Below are positions 26,673 to 35,082 of a stretch of 64,000 nt of DNA, piece by piece; the first letter of the stretch is position 1, and each line of letters starts with the position of its first letter. The notes beneath the pieces are model-generated. The model did no database searches. It was not told the origin of the DNA and worked only from the letters and a program-made list of their open reading frames with translations. The stretch lies in assembly GCF_000737595.1 (NCBI RefSeq), contig NZ_CP006271.1, positions 1,550,001 through 1,614,000 on the forward strand, in the 5' to 3' direction. Origin of the DNA: Synechococcus sp. KORDI-52. GTDB taxonomy: Bacteria > Cyanobacteriota > Cyanobacteriia > PCC-6307 > Cyanobiaceae. The position numbers were made by a program, and so were the translations under genes.

Positions 26673-26990
26673 TCAGAAGGCGCAGAAGCGCACATCCACC
26701 GGTGCCGCTGTCATCACTCTGTAGATGTACCGGCCCCCGCGGGGCGTATGCAGGCGTTTGCAGGCCGCCGGTTCGATCACGGCGAACTCCTCCTCCCCCG
26801 GCACCAGCAGCATCACCTCAAGGGACGGGCTGTTCGGTGCAGGTGTGGATCGATGTCGACGGTCTGCGCTCCGGCCAGTTGCAGGGTGAGGTCCACCGGC
26901 CCGCGCCCCACGAAAACCCCGCAGCTCGAGCCCGGTGCGAACTGAATCGGTACAACCGGAATGGCAGCCAGCAGCAGGGGGAAGGATCAT
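26673..26990 (-). pseudogene. frameshifted secreted protein gene
   Basis: ATG at 26990 begins MILP; skipping one C in a C5 run gives a signal peptide LLLAAIPVVPIQFA and then GSSCGVFVGRGPVDLTLQLA. That frame hits a stop after HLHRTARPLR, while the first frame resumes as SLEVMLLVPGEEEFAVIE and ends with RYIYRVMTAAPVDVRFCAF. Two compensating single-base shifts thus separate three coherent parts of one small secreted protein of about 100 residues. Decay or sequencing error; no family recognised. Confidence 0.5.
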
Positions 26991-27036
26991 GATCTGCTGG
27001 TTGATGCCCTCAGTCTGGCTCCGGCAGATGGGGGGA

Positions 27037-27879
27037 TCATTCAGCGACTGATGCCGGCACCCAGATTGCAGCGGTGTCATCCCCCAGGCCAACGGTTCGG
27101 CCTTCGAGGTATTCGAGACCGATCCAGGCGCAGATCAGGCCATCGAGCATGTCTTCCACTGGCTTGAGCGACGCCAGGGTTGTCACTTCGCAGGGATCGG
27201 GGATGAACTCCGGGATGCCGCGGATGTGTTCATCCAGGCCGTCTTTGATTGCGTGGAATTGTTTGAGCAGCCGTTGTATGCGTTCACTGCGTGTCAGCTT
27301 CTCGTCTTTCCAGTACTGGCCTGAGCGGCTCACCTTGTAGGGCACGCGGTAGTCCCGCTTGAGTAAGGCCAGCAGGGCGACATGGGGATAACACTCGATC
27401 AGAGCCTGGGTTGTCTGTTTGCTGGCGTTGGTGTGAAGGATGACCCCAAGGGCGGCGAAGTCGGCGCGCAGCTGATCGGCCATGCCGCCAGGGCGTTCGG
27501 CGGATGGGCTATGAACCGCGCAGCCGCTTGGCCCGAAGCGGCTGGAGATGGCGGTGTCCGCCGCCCGTCGGCTGGTGATCGGTGTGGTGGCCAGGGGCAT
27601 GTCGACTGACACGCAGCTCAGCTCTGCACCACTGATCTGTTTGGAGGCTTCGAGCAGTGCTGCTGGGTCGGGTCTGCTACCGGTGGCCTTTTGCTCTGGA
27701 TCCCAGGCTTGACCTGATGCCTGTGCGATGAAAGCTTCGTAGCTGGGGGCGATGGCCAGACAGCTCCATCCTGTCGCCGTGTTCTGCACCAGGGCGATGC
27801 CGCTGGGCTGATGGGCCGTCCAGGCGGCGTCGATGCCGAGGACGCAGGGTCCGTTGCCCGGATCAGATCGGCGTGCCAT
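27037..27879 (-). CDS. DUF429 family protein
   Basis: 280 residues. The N-terminus VLGIDAAWTAHQPSGIALV is the RNase H-like first strand of DUF429, followed by SVDMPLATTPITSRRAAD, ALIECYPHVALLALL and the C-terminal DMLDGLICAWIGLEYLEG that is the family hallmark. The fold suggests a nucleic-acid or nucleotide-active enzyme, but no function is established. A second ORF-free gap of 5 bases separates it from the vapBC remnant upstream. Confidence 0.88.
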   Translation of the reverse strand: MARRSDPGNGPCVLGIDAAWTAHQPSGIALVQNTATGWSCLAIAPSYEAFIAQASGQAWDPEQKATGSRPDPAALLEASKQISGAELSCVSVDMPLATTPITSRRAADTAISSRFGPSGCAVHSPSAERPGGMADQLRADFAALGVILHTNASKQTTQALIECYPHVALLALLKRDYRVPYKVSRSGQYWKDEKLTRSERIQRLLKQFHAIKDGLDEHIRGIPEFIPDPCEVTTLASLKPVEDMLDGLICAWIGLEYLEGRTVGLGDDTAAIWVPASVAE

Positions 27880-27883
27880 CGAA

Positions 27884-28096
27884 CTACCAGAGATTGACCA
27901 ACTTCAGGCCAATGGGATCGAAGTCTGCGGTGTTGCGGGTGGCCAGTTGCCCGTCATGGGCGAGAGCCGTCGCCGCGATCACGACTCAAGGCTAGGTGCT
28001 GATGGCTTGTCGCTCCTGGATGGCAACTCCAACTCGGCGCTGCCGGAGCCGATCGCGCACGGTGTCGTCGAGCCTGCGGATCGTTAGGGTGGCCAT
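27884..28096 (-). pseudogene. fused remnant of a VapBC/FitAB toxin-antitoxin pair
   Basis: MATLTIRRLDDTVRDRLRQR at the start is the ribbon-helix-helix antitoxin N-terminus (FitA/VapB). The same frame then runs QERQAIST, stop (TAG), one codon, stop (TGA), then VVIAATALAHDGQLATRNTA and DPIGLKLVNLW, the C-terminal part of a PIN-domain VapC toxin. An internal deletion has fused the two genes and two stops have followed. Both proteins must be inactive. Confidence 0.72.
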
Positions 28097-28182
28097 GGTG
28101 CTGACGTTGCCAGCAGTGCTGTCATTGCTAGCAACGCTAGCGATGGGCATGGGCGGGGTCTGTCTGCGGGTCTGTTGGATCC

Positions 28183-28335
28183 ATGCCCGGGCTGTCCCAT
28201 CTCTCAAGGTCGGCACGCATTGCTGCATTTATGCCGCAGGGGCGCCGTTTTGCCGATCTGGCGGGGCAGAACGGCGAGATCGATCTGAGTGATCAGATTG
28301 ATGAGGTGGTGCGGGAGATTCAGAATGGCGATTGA
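28183..28335 (+). CDS. possible small protein, 50 aa
   Basis: Frame with RIAAFMPQGRRFADLAGQNG and acidic C-terminus DQIDEVVREIQNGD. The latter resembles the toxin-wrapping tail of small antitoxins, but no ribosome site or DNA-binding part is visible. May be a remnant. Confidence 0.35.
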   Translation: MPGLSHLSRSARIAAFMPQGRRFADLAGQNGEIDLSDQIDEVVREIQNGD

Positions 28336-28371
28336 CAGGCCGCTGTCGGTGATGACTGGCCCTCAACGCTG

Positions 28372-29157
28372 ATGTATCTGCCTCTGTATGCCCAAATGCT
28401 GGCGGTGCCGCGTGATGTGATCACGATGGCCAGTGCCAGTGGCGATGCAGTTGCGGCACAAATGATCATGGATTCCCATGATTTTGATGTTCTGCCGGTG
28501 GCAACCGATCGTCCCGGCGGATTGATTGCCTCTTACTGGTATCGCCGAGAGCGTTCTGGCCTGCCGCAATGCTTCCCCGTGCTGGCTGAAGACATGCTTC
28601 CGGGCCAAACGCCGATCGAGGTGGCTTTGGATGTGATTCTTCGCTCCGACAAGCCTTTTGTGTTCATCCGCGATCGGCTGCGCGTGACGGGGTTGCTGGG
28701 CTTGTCAGACTTCAATGGCAACGCCTTTCGCGTTTATGTGTTCTCTCAGGTGGTGATGCTGGAAATGCTGTTGTCTCGCTTTGTGGAGCACAAGCTCGGC
28801 AACGACGTTGTGGAACAACAGATCTCCCAGCCAGGGAGGGAACAGCTTCAAAAGGATAAAGATCAGGGATTGAACTATTCACCTTGCCACTATCTCTATT
28901 TCAAGGATTTGTTGAATCTCTGCGGAGAACGCCGGCTTTATACCGATCTGGGTTACCCCTCAAAATCGCAGTTCGAGAAGCTGAATTCTGTAAATTTGTT
29001 GCGAAACAGTGCTGCCCATTCCACCAAAACTTTGATCCGCAACCGATCCGAGGCCGAAAAACTTCTCGAACGCCTGCGCAAAGTTGATGATCTCAGTTTC
29101 CGCATTCGTGGATCAGGTTTGCCGGATCACTGCTTCCTCCAGGTGAATCAAGGTTGA
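28372..29157 (+). CDS. CBS-pair protein with C-terminal HEPN-like domain
   Basis: 261 residues. Residues 13-57 (VITMASASGDAVAAQMIMDS, FDVLPVA) and 71-115 (PIEVALDVILRSDKPFVFI, VTGLLGLSDFN) read as two CBS repeats, a nucleotide-sensing module. Residues 120-240 are helical and contain LLRNSAAHSTKTL, i.e. R211-N-S-A-A-H216, the R-x4-H motif of HEPN ribonucleases. Together they suggest a ligand-gated RNase or a tRNA/cNMP sensor, possibly for phage or stress response. It lies between two gene remnants in an accessory region. Confidence 0.65.
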   Translation: MYLPLYAQMLAVPRDVITMASASGDAVAAQMIMDSHDFDVLPVATDRPGGLIASYWYRRERSGLPQCFPVLAEDMLPGQTPIEVALDVILRSDKPFVFIRDRLRVTGLLGLSDFNGNAFRVYVFSQVVMLEMLLSRFVEHKLGNDVVEQQISQPGREQLQKDKDQGLNYSPCHYLYFKDLLNLCGERRLYTDLGYPSKSQFEKLNSVNLLRNSAAHSTKTLIRNRSEAEKLLERLRKVDDLSFRIRGSGLPDHCFLQVNQG

Positions 29158-29315
29158 ACAGAGGGTTGTGTGTGCGGGTTGCTCGCATCGTGGGGGGGGG
29201 TGTGCTGGGCTTGCTGGGGACTTGTGAAGCCCTGAGCACTTGGTGAACATCCTTTGAAGAGCGCGAGATCGTGCTCCTGAGTGCTCCATGCTCAAGGATG
29301 AGATGAAGGGGGTTG

Positions 29316-29621
29316 ATGACTACTGCCTTCCCGTCGACTGGGGATTTCCTTGCCGAGCGCGGCACCCTTGAACGTGAAGAACTCGATGCGGCGTAACTGG
29401 AGCTGCGCCGGGTGAAGGAGGAGCTGTCCACTTGCCAGCTTCTGATTGTGCTGGTGCTTGAAATCCAGGCCGTGGTGCAGGAGGTCATGCAGGCCTTCGC
29501 CGATGCGGAGATCTTTAAATCAAGCCTTGGCACAGGCAAGGGTGATGTCGTTCCAGCACTCCAGTCCCTCTCTGATTCTGCGTCTGCAGCTCCTCACACC
29601 AGGCCCCGATCACTGGGCTGA
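29316..29621 (+). pseudogene. truncated copy of the LuxR-type regulator
   Basis: From 29397 on the translation (LRRVKEELSTCQLLIVL, AVVQEVMQAFADAEIFKSS, LGTGKGD) is clearly paralogous to residues about 85-145 of the complete regulator at 31868-32578; the DNA-binding part is absent. Upstream in the same frame, ATG at 29316 with AAGGGGG gives MTTAFPSTGDFLAERGT and stops at TAA (29394) before the homologous part. A partial duplication that has decayed. Confidence 0.65.
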
Positions 29622-29700
29622 TGCTGAACAGCGATAGCTGGCTTGGCCTGATCAGGCTGGTGGGCATGGGCAGGTCGATCCCGTTCAACCTTGGCTGAAT

Positions 29701-30000
29701 TCAGCCGAGTTGCACGCCCAATGCGGTTAGGAACTGCAAAGTTTGGAGCATCTGCTGTGCTCCTCTCGGCTGCTCCATCGATGTGTGCGGATATCTGAGC
29801 TCTCCAACCACCAGTTTCGGCCAGAGTTGATCCGCCGGCTGCTTCGGGAGATCAAAACCAAAGTCGTATCTGGTGCCCTTGATTGATATCCAAGGCATCA
29901 CTTTGTTGAAGATCGCTCCACAATTTGATGATCGATTCGATGGTCTCCGGCATCCAACGGCTTGGAATACCGAAGCATCAATGGACGCAATGAAGTTTTG
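29701..30000 (-). pseudogene. possible frameshifted remnant
   Basis: Two frames carry protein-like halves: IPSRWMPETIESIIKLWSDL (then QGHQIRLWF, stop) and, from about 29855 down, DLPKQPADQLWPKLVVGEL and QQMLQTLQFLTALGVQLG. A one-base shift in the TTTT at about 29858 would join them. No start codon is clear. Confidence 0.3.
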
Positions 30001-30062
30001 AACACCTCGGCTTGCGATGCCGCAGAGATTCATCAAAATTGGCCAACGTGTCCACACAATTG

Positions 30063-30617
30063 ATGTTCTCCCGCCTGAAAACGTCAGCTGCCCTGGTGAC
30101 CCTTCTGCTGCTTGGTTCGGCTGCCCATGCGGACACCGCCCAGTCTCTGCTGAACAAGCTACCGGCCTCGATCAGGGAGAATTCCCAGTCGATGTTCAGT
30201 GCCAACACCATCGGCCAGGTGGCCTTGAATGGCCAATACAGCAAAACGTCCCTCAACGATCTCCTCGCCAGGATTCGCGCTGATCTCACAGCGGCTGGTT
30301 ACTGCGAAGAACCGATTCGCACGGTGGTGAGTCGCGGCGGGTTCTCAGCAACCTGGGCCCCTCCCAAAGGAACCAGCGTTGATGGTGTGGCGCCGGGCAA
30401 CTATGGAGTGCTCGCCACCCAGGCAGTGATGCTCGGCCAATCCACGGTGAACCTCAACACCAGCTTCAGGGATGTTCTGGCGGGTGATCAAGCCGTCACA
30501 ACCGCTTGCTACCAGGACCCCTCCAAGTCGACATCAACGACGCCCAGCCAATCCGAGGCCTCTCCCAAGCCATCGGCGGCCCCATCCAAGCCCTCGATCA
30601 AGATGAAATTCTTTTGA
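30063..30617 (+). CDS. secreted hypothetical protein, 184 aa
   Basis: Start at MFSRLKTSAALVTLLLLGSA, giving a signal peptide to about AAHADT. The mature part has LLARIRADLTAAGYCEEPI and a Ser/Pro-rich C-terminus (KPSAAPSKPSIKMKFF). Probably periplasmic or outer-membrane associated. No family recognised. Confidence 0.72.
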   Translation: MFSRLKTSAALVTLLLLGSAAHADTAQSLLNKLPASIRENSQSMFSANTIGQVALNGQYSKTSLNDLLARIRADLTAAGYCEEPIRTVVSRGGFSATWAPPKGTSVDGVAPGNYGVLATQAVMLGQSTVNLNTSFRDVLAGDQAVTTACYQDPSKSTSTTPSQSEASPKPSAAPSKPSIKMKFF

Positions 30618-30726
30618 TCTGTGTTGATCACGCCTACGGCCTGGCACTAGCAGGCTGAGCGCCGCGGTGGCCGCCCTACGCCTGTGGCGTAGCCGTCGTT
30701 GCATCGGAGATGGCTCGGCGATCGCC

Positions 30727-31521
30727 TCAGGGGCTGCTCACCGTGATCCGGTTGCCGTTGCCGCCGATCTCCTCGAGTTCGAAAGAGTGATGGCCGCTCA
30801 TCGACCAGCGCTGGCCTGAGCCATCCACCATCTCCCGGCTATCGGTGGTCGGTGCGCCGACGGGCGTGAAGCTGAACATCGGACCTTCGCCGTGGGAGAA
30901 ATAGAGCCTGAAGCCGTCCTTCGCTGCAGGCTCGGTTCTGCAGGTGGAGGCGATGCCATTGAGTGTGCAGGCGAGCGGCCATGTCGCTTTGTCCTGAATC
31001 GGGGGCAGTTCCGTGAGGTCGGGAAAGTTGCCGCGGGTGGAGCCCTGGGCGTCGTAGGTCACCACCTGGAGGGAACCGGATCCATCCAGCGGCTTGGCCA
31101 GCTGGACCATGGCAACGCCGCTGTCGCATGGCCGTGGTTGCAGGGTGAGCCTGACGACGCCGTACACCAGGTCTGTTGGTTCAGATGGAGGAATCAGCTG
31201 ATCGGGGAAGCGGCCATTGCGTCCCCAGGGGAGTTGCTCAACGCTGTAATCGCTGTCGCAGATCCCATTGGCGGCGTTACCCCACCGCACCCGGTTCGGT
31301 TCGACGCTTAGCACATCAATCACAGCGCGCCCGGCCGTGCTGTTGCCCTGCCAGCGGCCAAGAAAAAAATTGTCGCTGTCCCAACCCCTGGGTTTTTCAG
31401 GGTTCGCGGCGGGTTGTTCAGCGTCCGGGGCCGGTGCCGACGTGTTGGCTTGGGGCTCACTGCAGGCCCCGAGCAGCACGGCAGCAAGCAGAGCAGTGCG
31501 GCCGCCGGTGATCTTGATCAT
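30727..31521 (-). CDS. lipoprotein, 264 aa
   Basis: Start at MIKITGGRTALLAAV; the lipobox LGAC is at residues 17-20 followed by SEP, so it should be acylated and kept by signal peptidase II. After a low-complexity Ala/Pro linker (to about 45) comes a beta-rich domain of about 215 residues beginning WDSDNFFLGRWQG, with paired Cys (GICDSDY, RPCDSG, LACTLNG, STCRTE). The pattern resembles calycin-like secreted lipoproteins, but no family is certain. Confidence 0.75.
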   Translation of the reverse strand: MIKITGGRTALLAAVLLGACSEPQANTSAPAPDAEQPAANPEKPRGWDSDNFFLGRWQGNSTAGRAVIDVLSVEPNRVRWGNAANGICDSDYSVEQLPWGRNGRFPDQLIPPSEPTDLVYGVVRLTLQPRPCDSGVAMVQLAKPLDGSGSLQVVTYDAQGSTRGNFPDLTELPPIQDKATWPLACTLNGIASTCRTEPAAKDGFRLYFSHGEGPMFSFTPVGAPTTDSREMVDGSGQRWSMSGHHSFELEEIGGNGNRITVSSP

Positions 31522-31668
31522 CGTGCCCAACCGCTGAGGGCTTCGTCATAGCCATCATGCGCTGCAAAACCAGCCACCCGAGGCAAAGGTTTGCGCGATG
31601 TCTCCCCCGATGGAGGGATGTGGAATCCCCTGTCTTGTAAGTGAATACGGGGACTCGTTCTCAGCCGT

Positions 31669-31842
31669 ATGTCACCGATCTATGAATTGATCTTCAAGCA
31701 TCAGGGCCAGCTGATGACCAAAACAGTGCAGGTCGCTGACGCCTCCCAGGCCTGGCAATTGGGGAGACAGCGCTATCCCCATGGCATGAGAGATGTCGTC
31801 TGCCTTGATGCTGCTGCAGCTGAACCCGATCAGCAGCGCTAA
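31669..31842 (+). CDS. small protein, 57 aa
   Basis: MSPIYELIFKHQGQLMTKTV followed by ADASQAWQLGRQRYPHG. A short alpha/beta fold with an RYPHGM motif. It ends 25 bases before the regulator's start and the two share the strand, so they may be cotranscribed. No family recognised. Confidence 0.65.
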   Translation: MSPIYELIFKHQGQLMTKTVQVADASQAWQLGRQRYPHGMRDVVCLDAAAAEPDQQR

Positions 31843-31867
31843 AAGGAGGGCACCTGATCGGCATCAG

Positions 31868-32578
31868 ATGGAGCTGCGGCTCGAGTCGCCCGCGTTGAGC
31901 GCGGCCATCGAAACGACGGCGCAGTTCTTCCGCAAGCAGCGGGTGGTGGCCTGCTGCGGCGATCGCTTTGCACTCGCCTGCCTCTGCCTGGCCGAGCCGA
32001 TCCGCCGTGCCCTGGTGGGTGCCGCTACCACCGAGGCGGAGGGGGTGCAGCTGGTGCTGCGCACCCGGCCGAGCCTGTTGATCTGCACGTCGGATCTGGA
32101 GACGGGCTACGGCATGAATCTGCTGCGGCGGGTGAAGGCGGAGCTGCCCACCTGTCAGTTGCTGATCGTGCTGGAGCGTGAAACCCAGGCCGTGGTGCAG
32201 GAGGCGATGCAGGCCCATGCCGATGCCGTCATCTTCAAATCAAGCCTTGGCACGGGAAAGGGCGATTTCACCCAGGCCCTTCACACCCTCGCCGAAGGCG
32301 GTGTGTATTTCCCCGAAGAGATTCGCCGGCTTGCCGCCGCTGAGCTGCCCCACCCGAACCTGCCTCCCTTGATTGAACACCTCACCGAGCGGGAACTCGA
32401 GGTGGTGGCGGGGGTGGCCCGTGGCCTCACCAACCAGGCCATCGGCAGCAGGCTCGGCATCTCGGTGGAAACGGTGAAGACCCACGTGATGAACGCCAAA
32501 GACAAGTTGGCTGCGGCTGATCGCACCCAGCTGGCTGTGATGGCCCTCCTTTACGGCCTGATCGATCCCCTCGGCTGA
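31868..32578 (+). CDS. LuxR-family (NarL-like) response regulator
   Basis: 236 residues from MELRLESPALS (the frame is open to 31793 but would overlap the 57-aa gene). The N-terminal 150 residues resemble a receiver fold (VVACCGDRFALACLCL, RPSLLICTSDLETGYG, LLIVLERE) but the usual Asp-Asp-Lys phosphorylation residues are not clear. Residues about 170-230 form the GerE-type HTH: LTERELEVVAGVARGLTNQA, GISVETVKTHVMNA KDKL. A degenerate partial copy lies at 29316-29621. Confidence 0.88.
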   Translation: MELRLESPALSAAIETTAQFFRKQRVVACCGDRFALACLCLAEPIRRALVGAATTEAEGVQLVLRTRPSLLICTSDLETGYGMNLLRRVKAELPTCQLLIVLERETQAVVQEAMQAHADAVIFKSSLGTGKGDFTQALHTLAEGGVYFPEEIRRLAAAELPHPNLPPLIEHLTERELEVVAGVARGLTNQAIGSRLGISVETVKTHVMNAKDKLAAADRTQLAVMALLYGLIDPLG

Positions 32579-32685
32579 TTTCTGGTGGGGGGCTTTTGGG
32601 TGATCGCCAGTTCGGTGATCACGGTCGTGATCTCGCTTCGATCCCTAACGCTTGATGCATAGGGTCCCCACGTTGCTTTTGTGTG

Positions 32686-32919
32686 ATGTCCGAGGGAACC
32701 ACCACCCAGCAGTCCTGCGGCGGCAAGAAGCGGTCGATGCTCGCCTATGGCCTGGTTCAGATCTCCGCTACCGTGGTGTCCGCCGTGTCGTTGGCGGCCA
32801 TTGCCGTTGGTCTGTGCGCCGTGAAGCAGGAGAGCCGCCTGTTCAACGGCTGCGTGGAAACCGTTGCGGCTGATGGCCGCTCCCAAGCTGTAGCCGTTCG
32901 CTACTGCAATGGCGGCTGA
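32686..32919 (+). CDS. small membrane protein, 77 aa
   Basis: Begins MSEGTTTQQSCGGKKR (the previous codon is also ATG), then one helix AYGLVQISATVVSAVSLAAI, then an external or periplasmic tail with three Cys. No family recognised. Confidence 0.65.
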   Translation: MSEGTTTQQSCGGKKRSMLAYGLVQISATVVSAVSLAAIAVGLCAVKQESRLFNGCVETVAADGRSQAVAVRYCNGG

Positions 32920-33118
32920 GATTCAAGACCAACCCTTCCAAAGGGTTGTTGCCAACACCCCTGGTTGAGCCTGCGTTTTGGCCGAGATCAGGCTTTCGTT
33001 TTGGTCTGAACCAATGAATGTCTCTTGCTGCTGCAACGCAGCTTTTAACTATTACTAAGTTCATCTCCATAGATGAAGCGATCGCCATATCTTTGATCTG
33101 ATTTCACTGTTTCCTCGG

Positions 33119-33991
33119 ATGCCAGCCCTGAAGTACAAGCGGGATTTCACCCACGAACAGCGGGTGTCGTTCGCCTTTGCGAACTCCGTGGATGCAGCCA
33201 AAAGTGCCAGCTCCAACAAGGGCAAGGCGGCATCTACACCTGCTGAGTACAAACAAAACCAGTGCGCCGCCATGGGCATTGGTATGGGCCCTCGGATCCA
33301 TGAGGAGTGCCCCTTCTCGGCGATCAACCACTCCTATGCCTCAACAGGCAGCCAGGCTCTGGAATCTGCCATCTCCGCTGGCTACAAGCAGGTGTTTGGC
33401 AACATCGGCATCTCCGACAACCAGCGTCTTGTCTCGCTGGAAGCCTTCCTTTGTGACGGCCGCATCAATGTGCAGGGATTCATGGCGGGCCTGGTGAAAT
33501 CTGAGCTGTACAAGCAGAAGTTTTTCCACGCCGTGTCACCCATGCGCGGCATCGAGCTCACCACCAAGCACCTGCTCGGTCGCCCTCCGATCAATCAGAA
33601 GGAAGTGAGTGCTGGCATTCAGCTGATCGCTGAAGAGGGTTTCGACGCTTTCGTTGACAGCCTCGTCCGCTCAGAGGAGTACCTCGAAACCTTCGGAACC
33701 GACACGGTTCCCTATCTTCGTGGTTTCAAGTCGGAAGCACGGGCTTCCTGCTCCACCTTTGTTGGCATGGCCGAAATCACTCCGGCCAATGCCAGCTCTG
33801 AAAACGCCATGTACACCGGCCCTTCCCTGGTGAAGCGTTTCAGCATGGATCTCAATTCCTTCGCAGCAGCTGCTGTTTACTCAGACGACAGCGACCGTGG
33901 TGGCTTCTCCTATACGAACGCCGTCAGCAACCCCCGCAACGCTGCTTACCGCCGCATGTACGGAGGCAAGTTCAACTACGGCCGCTTCTGA
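33119..33991 (+). CDS. phycobilisome rod linker of phycoerythrin type (gamma-subunit-like)
   Basis: 290 residues. The Pfam 'PBS linker' domain covers about 65-210: SALESAISAGYKQVFGNIGI (first block approximates SQALESAI...), RLVSLEAFLCDGRINVQGFM, VKSELYKQKFF, IELTTKHLLGRPP, FDAFVDSLVRSEEYLETFG. The basic N-terminus and the Cys at positions 49 and 64 resemble bilin-bearing phycoerythrin II gamma linkers of marine Synechococcus, in which the chromophore is attached near residue 49. The C-terminus is unlike CpcD. It assembles PE hexamers on the antenna rod. Monocistronic, strong terminator. Confidence 0.9.
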   Translation: MPALKYKRDFTHEQRVSFAFANSVDAAKSASSNKGKAASTPAEYKQNQCAAMGIGMGPRIHEECPFSAINHSYASTGSQALESAISAGYKQVFGNIGISDNQRLVSLEAFLCDGRINVQGFMAGLVKSELYKQKFFHAVSPMRGIELTTKHLLGRPPINQKEVSAGIQLIAEEGFDAFVDSLVRSEEYLETFGTDTVPYLRGFKSEARASCSTFVGMAEITPANASSENAMYTGPSLVKRFSMDLNSFAAAAVYSDDSDRGGFSYTNAVSNPRNAAYRRMYGGKFNYGRF

Positions 33992-34027
33992 TTCATTGCT
34001 GCCTGCAGCGATGAGATGAGCAGAAAG

Positions 34028-34055
34028 GCAGGAGGGGCAACCCTCCTGCTTCTTT
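34028..34055 (+). terminator. intrinsic terminator
   Basis: GCAGGAGGG pairs with CCCTCCTGC around a four-base loop, followed by TTCTTT. It ends the linker transcript. Confidence 0.85.
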
Positions 34056-34103
34056 ATGAGAGCTCCAATGATTGGCACAGTATTTGCGTGAGTATTTATG
34101 CTC

Positions 34104-34120
34104 ATTGCGAATGATTCTCG
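34104..34120. promoter_or_regulatory. possible Fur/Zur-like half palindrome
   Basis: GCGAATGATTCTC has a perfect GAAT-G-ATTC core and lies 34 bases before the 79-aa gene. Weaker than the two sites at 3201 and 6651. Confidence 0.3.
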
Positions 34121-34153
34121 GTTTTGTAAAGTCTCGTCGCTTTGAATCGGGCG

Positions 34154-34393
34154 ATGCATTACTTCGGGTTATTGGTTCACGAAAGCGGCCAGGTAACGCC
34201 TCTCTTTGGTACTGAAGTCCTTGAAGTTGCTGTCTCTAAATTCTTTGAATGCTGTCTGAGAGCGGGGTACAAGCCGATTGATGTTCACTTGCGGCTGATC
34301 AAATCGGCGTCGCCACAATTTCCGGCCGAGATCTGTCTGGATAAAAATCTGCTGGTGTCGGCTTACAACCTTCAGGTGGAAAACTATCAATAA
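34154..34393 (+). CDS. small hypothetical protein, 79 aa
   Basis: Start at MHYFGLLVHESGQVTPLFG; an ATT/GTG-type start four codons upstream is less likely. Alpha/beta sequence with KFFECCLRAGYKPIDVHLRL. Soluble. No family recognised. Confidence 0.62.
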   Translation: MHYFGLLVHESGQVTPLFGTEVLEVAVSKFFECCLRAGYKPIDVHLRLIKSASPQFPAEICLDKNLLVSAYNLQVENYQ

Positions 34394-34461
34394 CCCGTCA
34401 ATGATTTTGGCTGAGGCTGCTGGATTTGGTGCCAAGGTGGGGTAATATCCACTGACTCATC

Positions 34462-35070
34462 GTGGCCAGCCCCGCCGACGCCGACGCCAACCTCAAGCGG
34501 GCTCTCGAGCAACTCAATGAGAACGAGGCCGCCGTGGCCGAGGCGATCAATGAAGCCCGCGCCGAGCACGCCCGCAGTGAACCGCCCCTCACCGGGCCCT
34601 CCCTGATCGAGCGCATCGATCAGCTGGCGAGCCAGCGCTCCCTCGACAGTCAGGACGCCGCGATCCTCTGCCACTGGCCCGACGCCGCCTCCATCGGTCA
34701 GGCCTGGTTCGAGCTCAAGCACCCCGGCAAGAGCGTGCCCAGCCCAATGCTCGTGCTCGATGCCTACCTCGTCGGTGCCCCGCCTTTTCTCAGCAAGGCC
34801 CAGCGGGATCTGGTGGGCGACTGGTACCGCAGCAAAGTGAGTGCCAATCCCGAGTACACCGACGCCGTCACCGGGGCGGCCAAGGCCTTCGTGCTAATCG
34901 GCGACCTCAATGCCAGCGCGGCCGGCATGGCCTGGCAGACGATCATTCCCGACCTGCTTGAGCAGGGCCATGATCTTGAGTTCAACGTCACCAAGGAACA
35001 GGTGACAGCGGCGGCAGCCCGTTGGATTGTTGCGGTGGCCGACACCTTCACGCCACCATCGCTGGATTGA
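34462..35070 (+). CDS. hypothetical helical protein, 202 aa (GTG start)
   Basis: GTG start giving M-A-S-P. An Ala/Glu-rich coiled-coil N-terminus (about 10-40) and a helical core with HWPDAASIGQAWFELKHPG, LVGDWYRSKVSANPEYTDAV. No membrane segment. The 74-aa gene follows 12 bases later on the same strand, so they likely form an operon. No family recognised. Confidence 0.7.
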   Translation: MASPADADANLKRALEQLNENEAAVAEAINEARAEHARSEPPLTGPSLIERIDQLASQRSLDSQDAAILCHWPDAASIGQAWFELKHPGKSVPSPMLVLDAYLVGAPPFLSKAQRDLVGDWYRSKVSANPEYTDAVTGAAKAFVLIGDLNASAAGMAWQTIIPDLLEQGHDLEFNVTKEQVTAAAARWIVAVADTFTPPSLD

Positions 35071-35082
35071 CACGAGCGATCG

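Noticed and set aside
26510-28150. Similar GATGGGCATGGGC stretches near 26527 and 28141.
   Set aside because: Only about 15-20 bases match; too short to call a repeat or attachment site.
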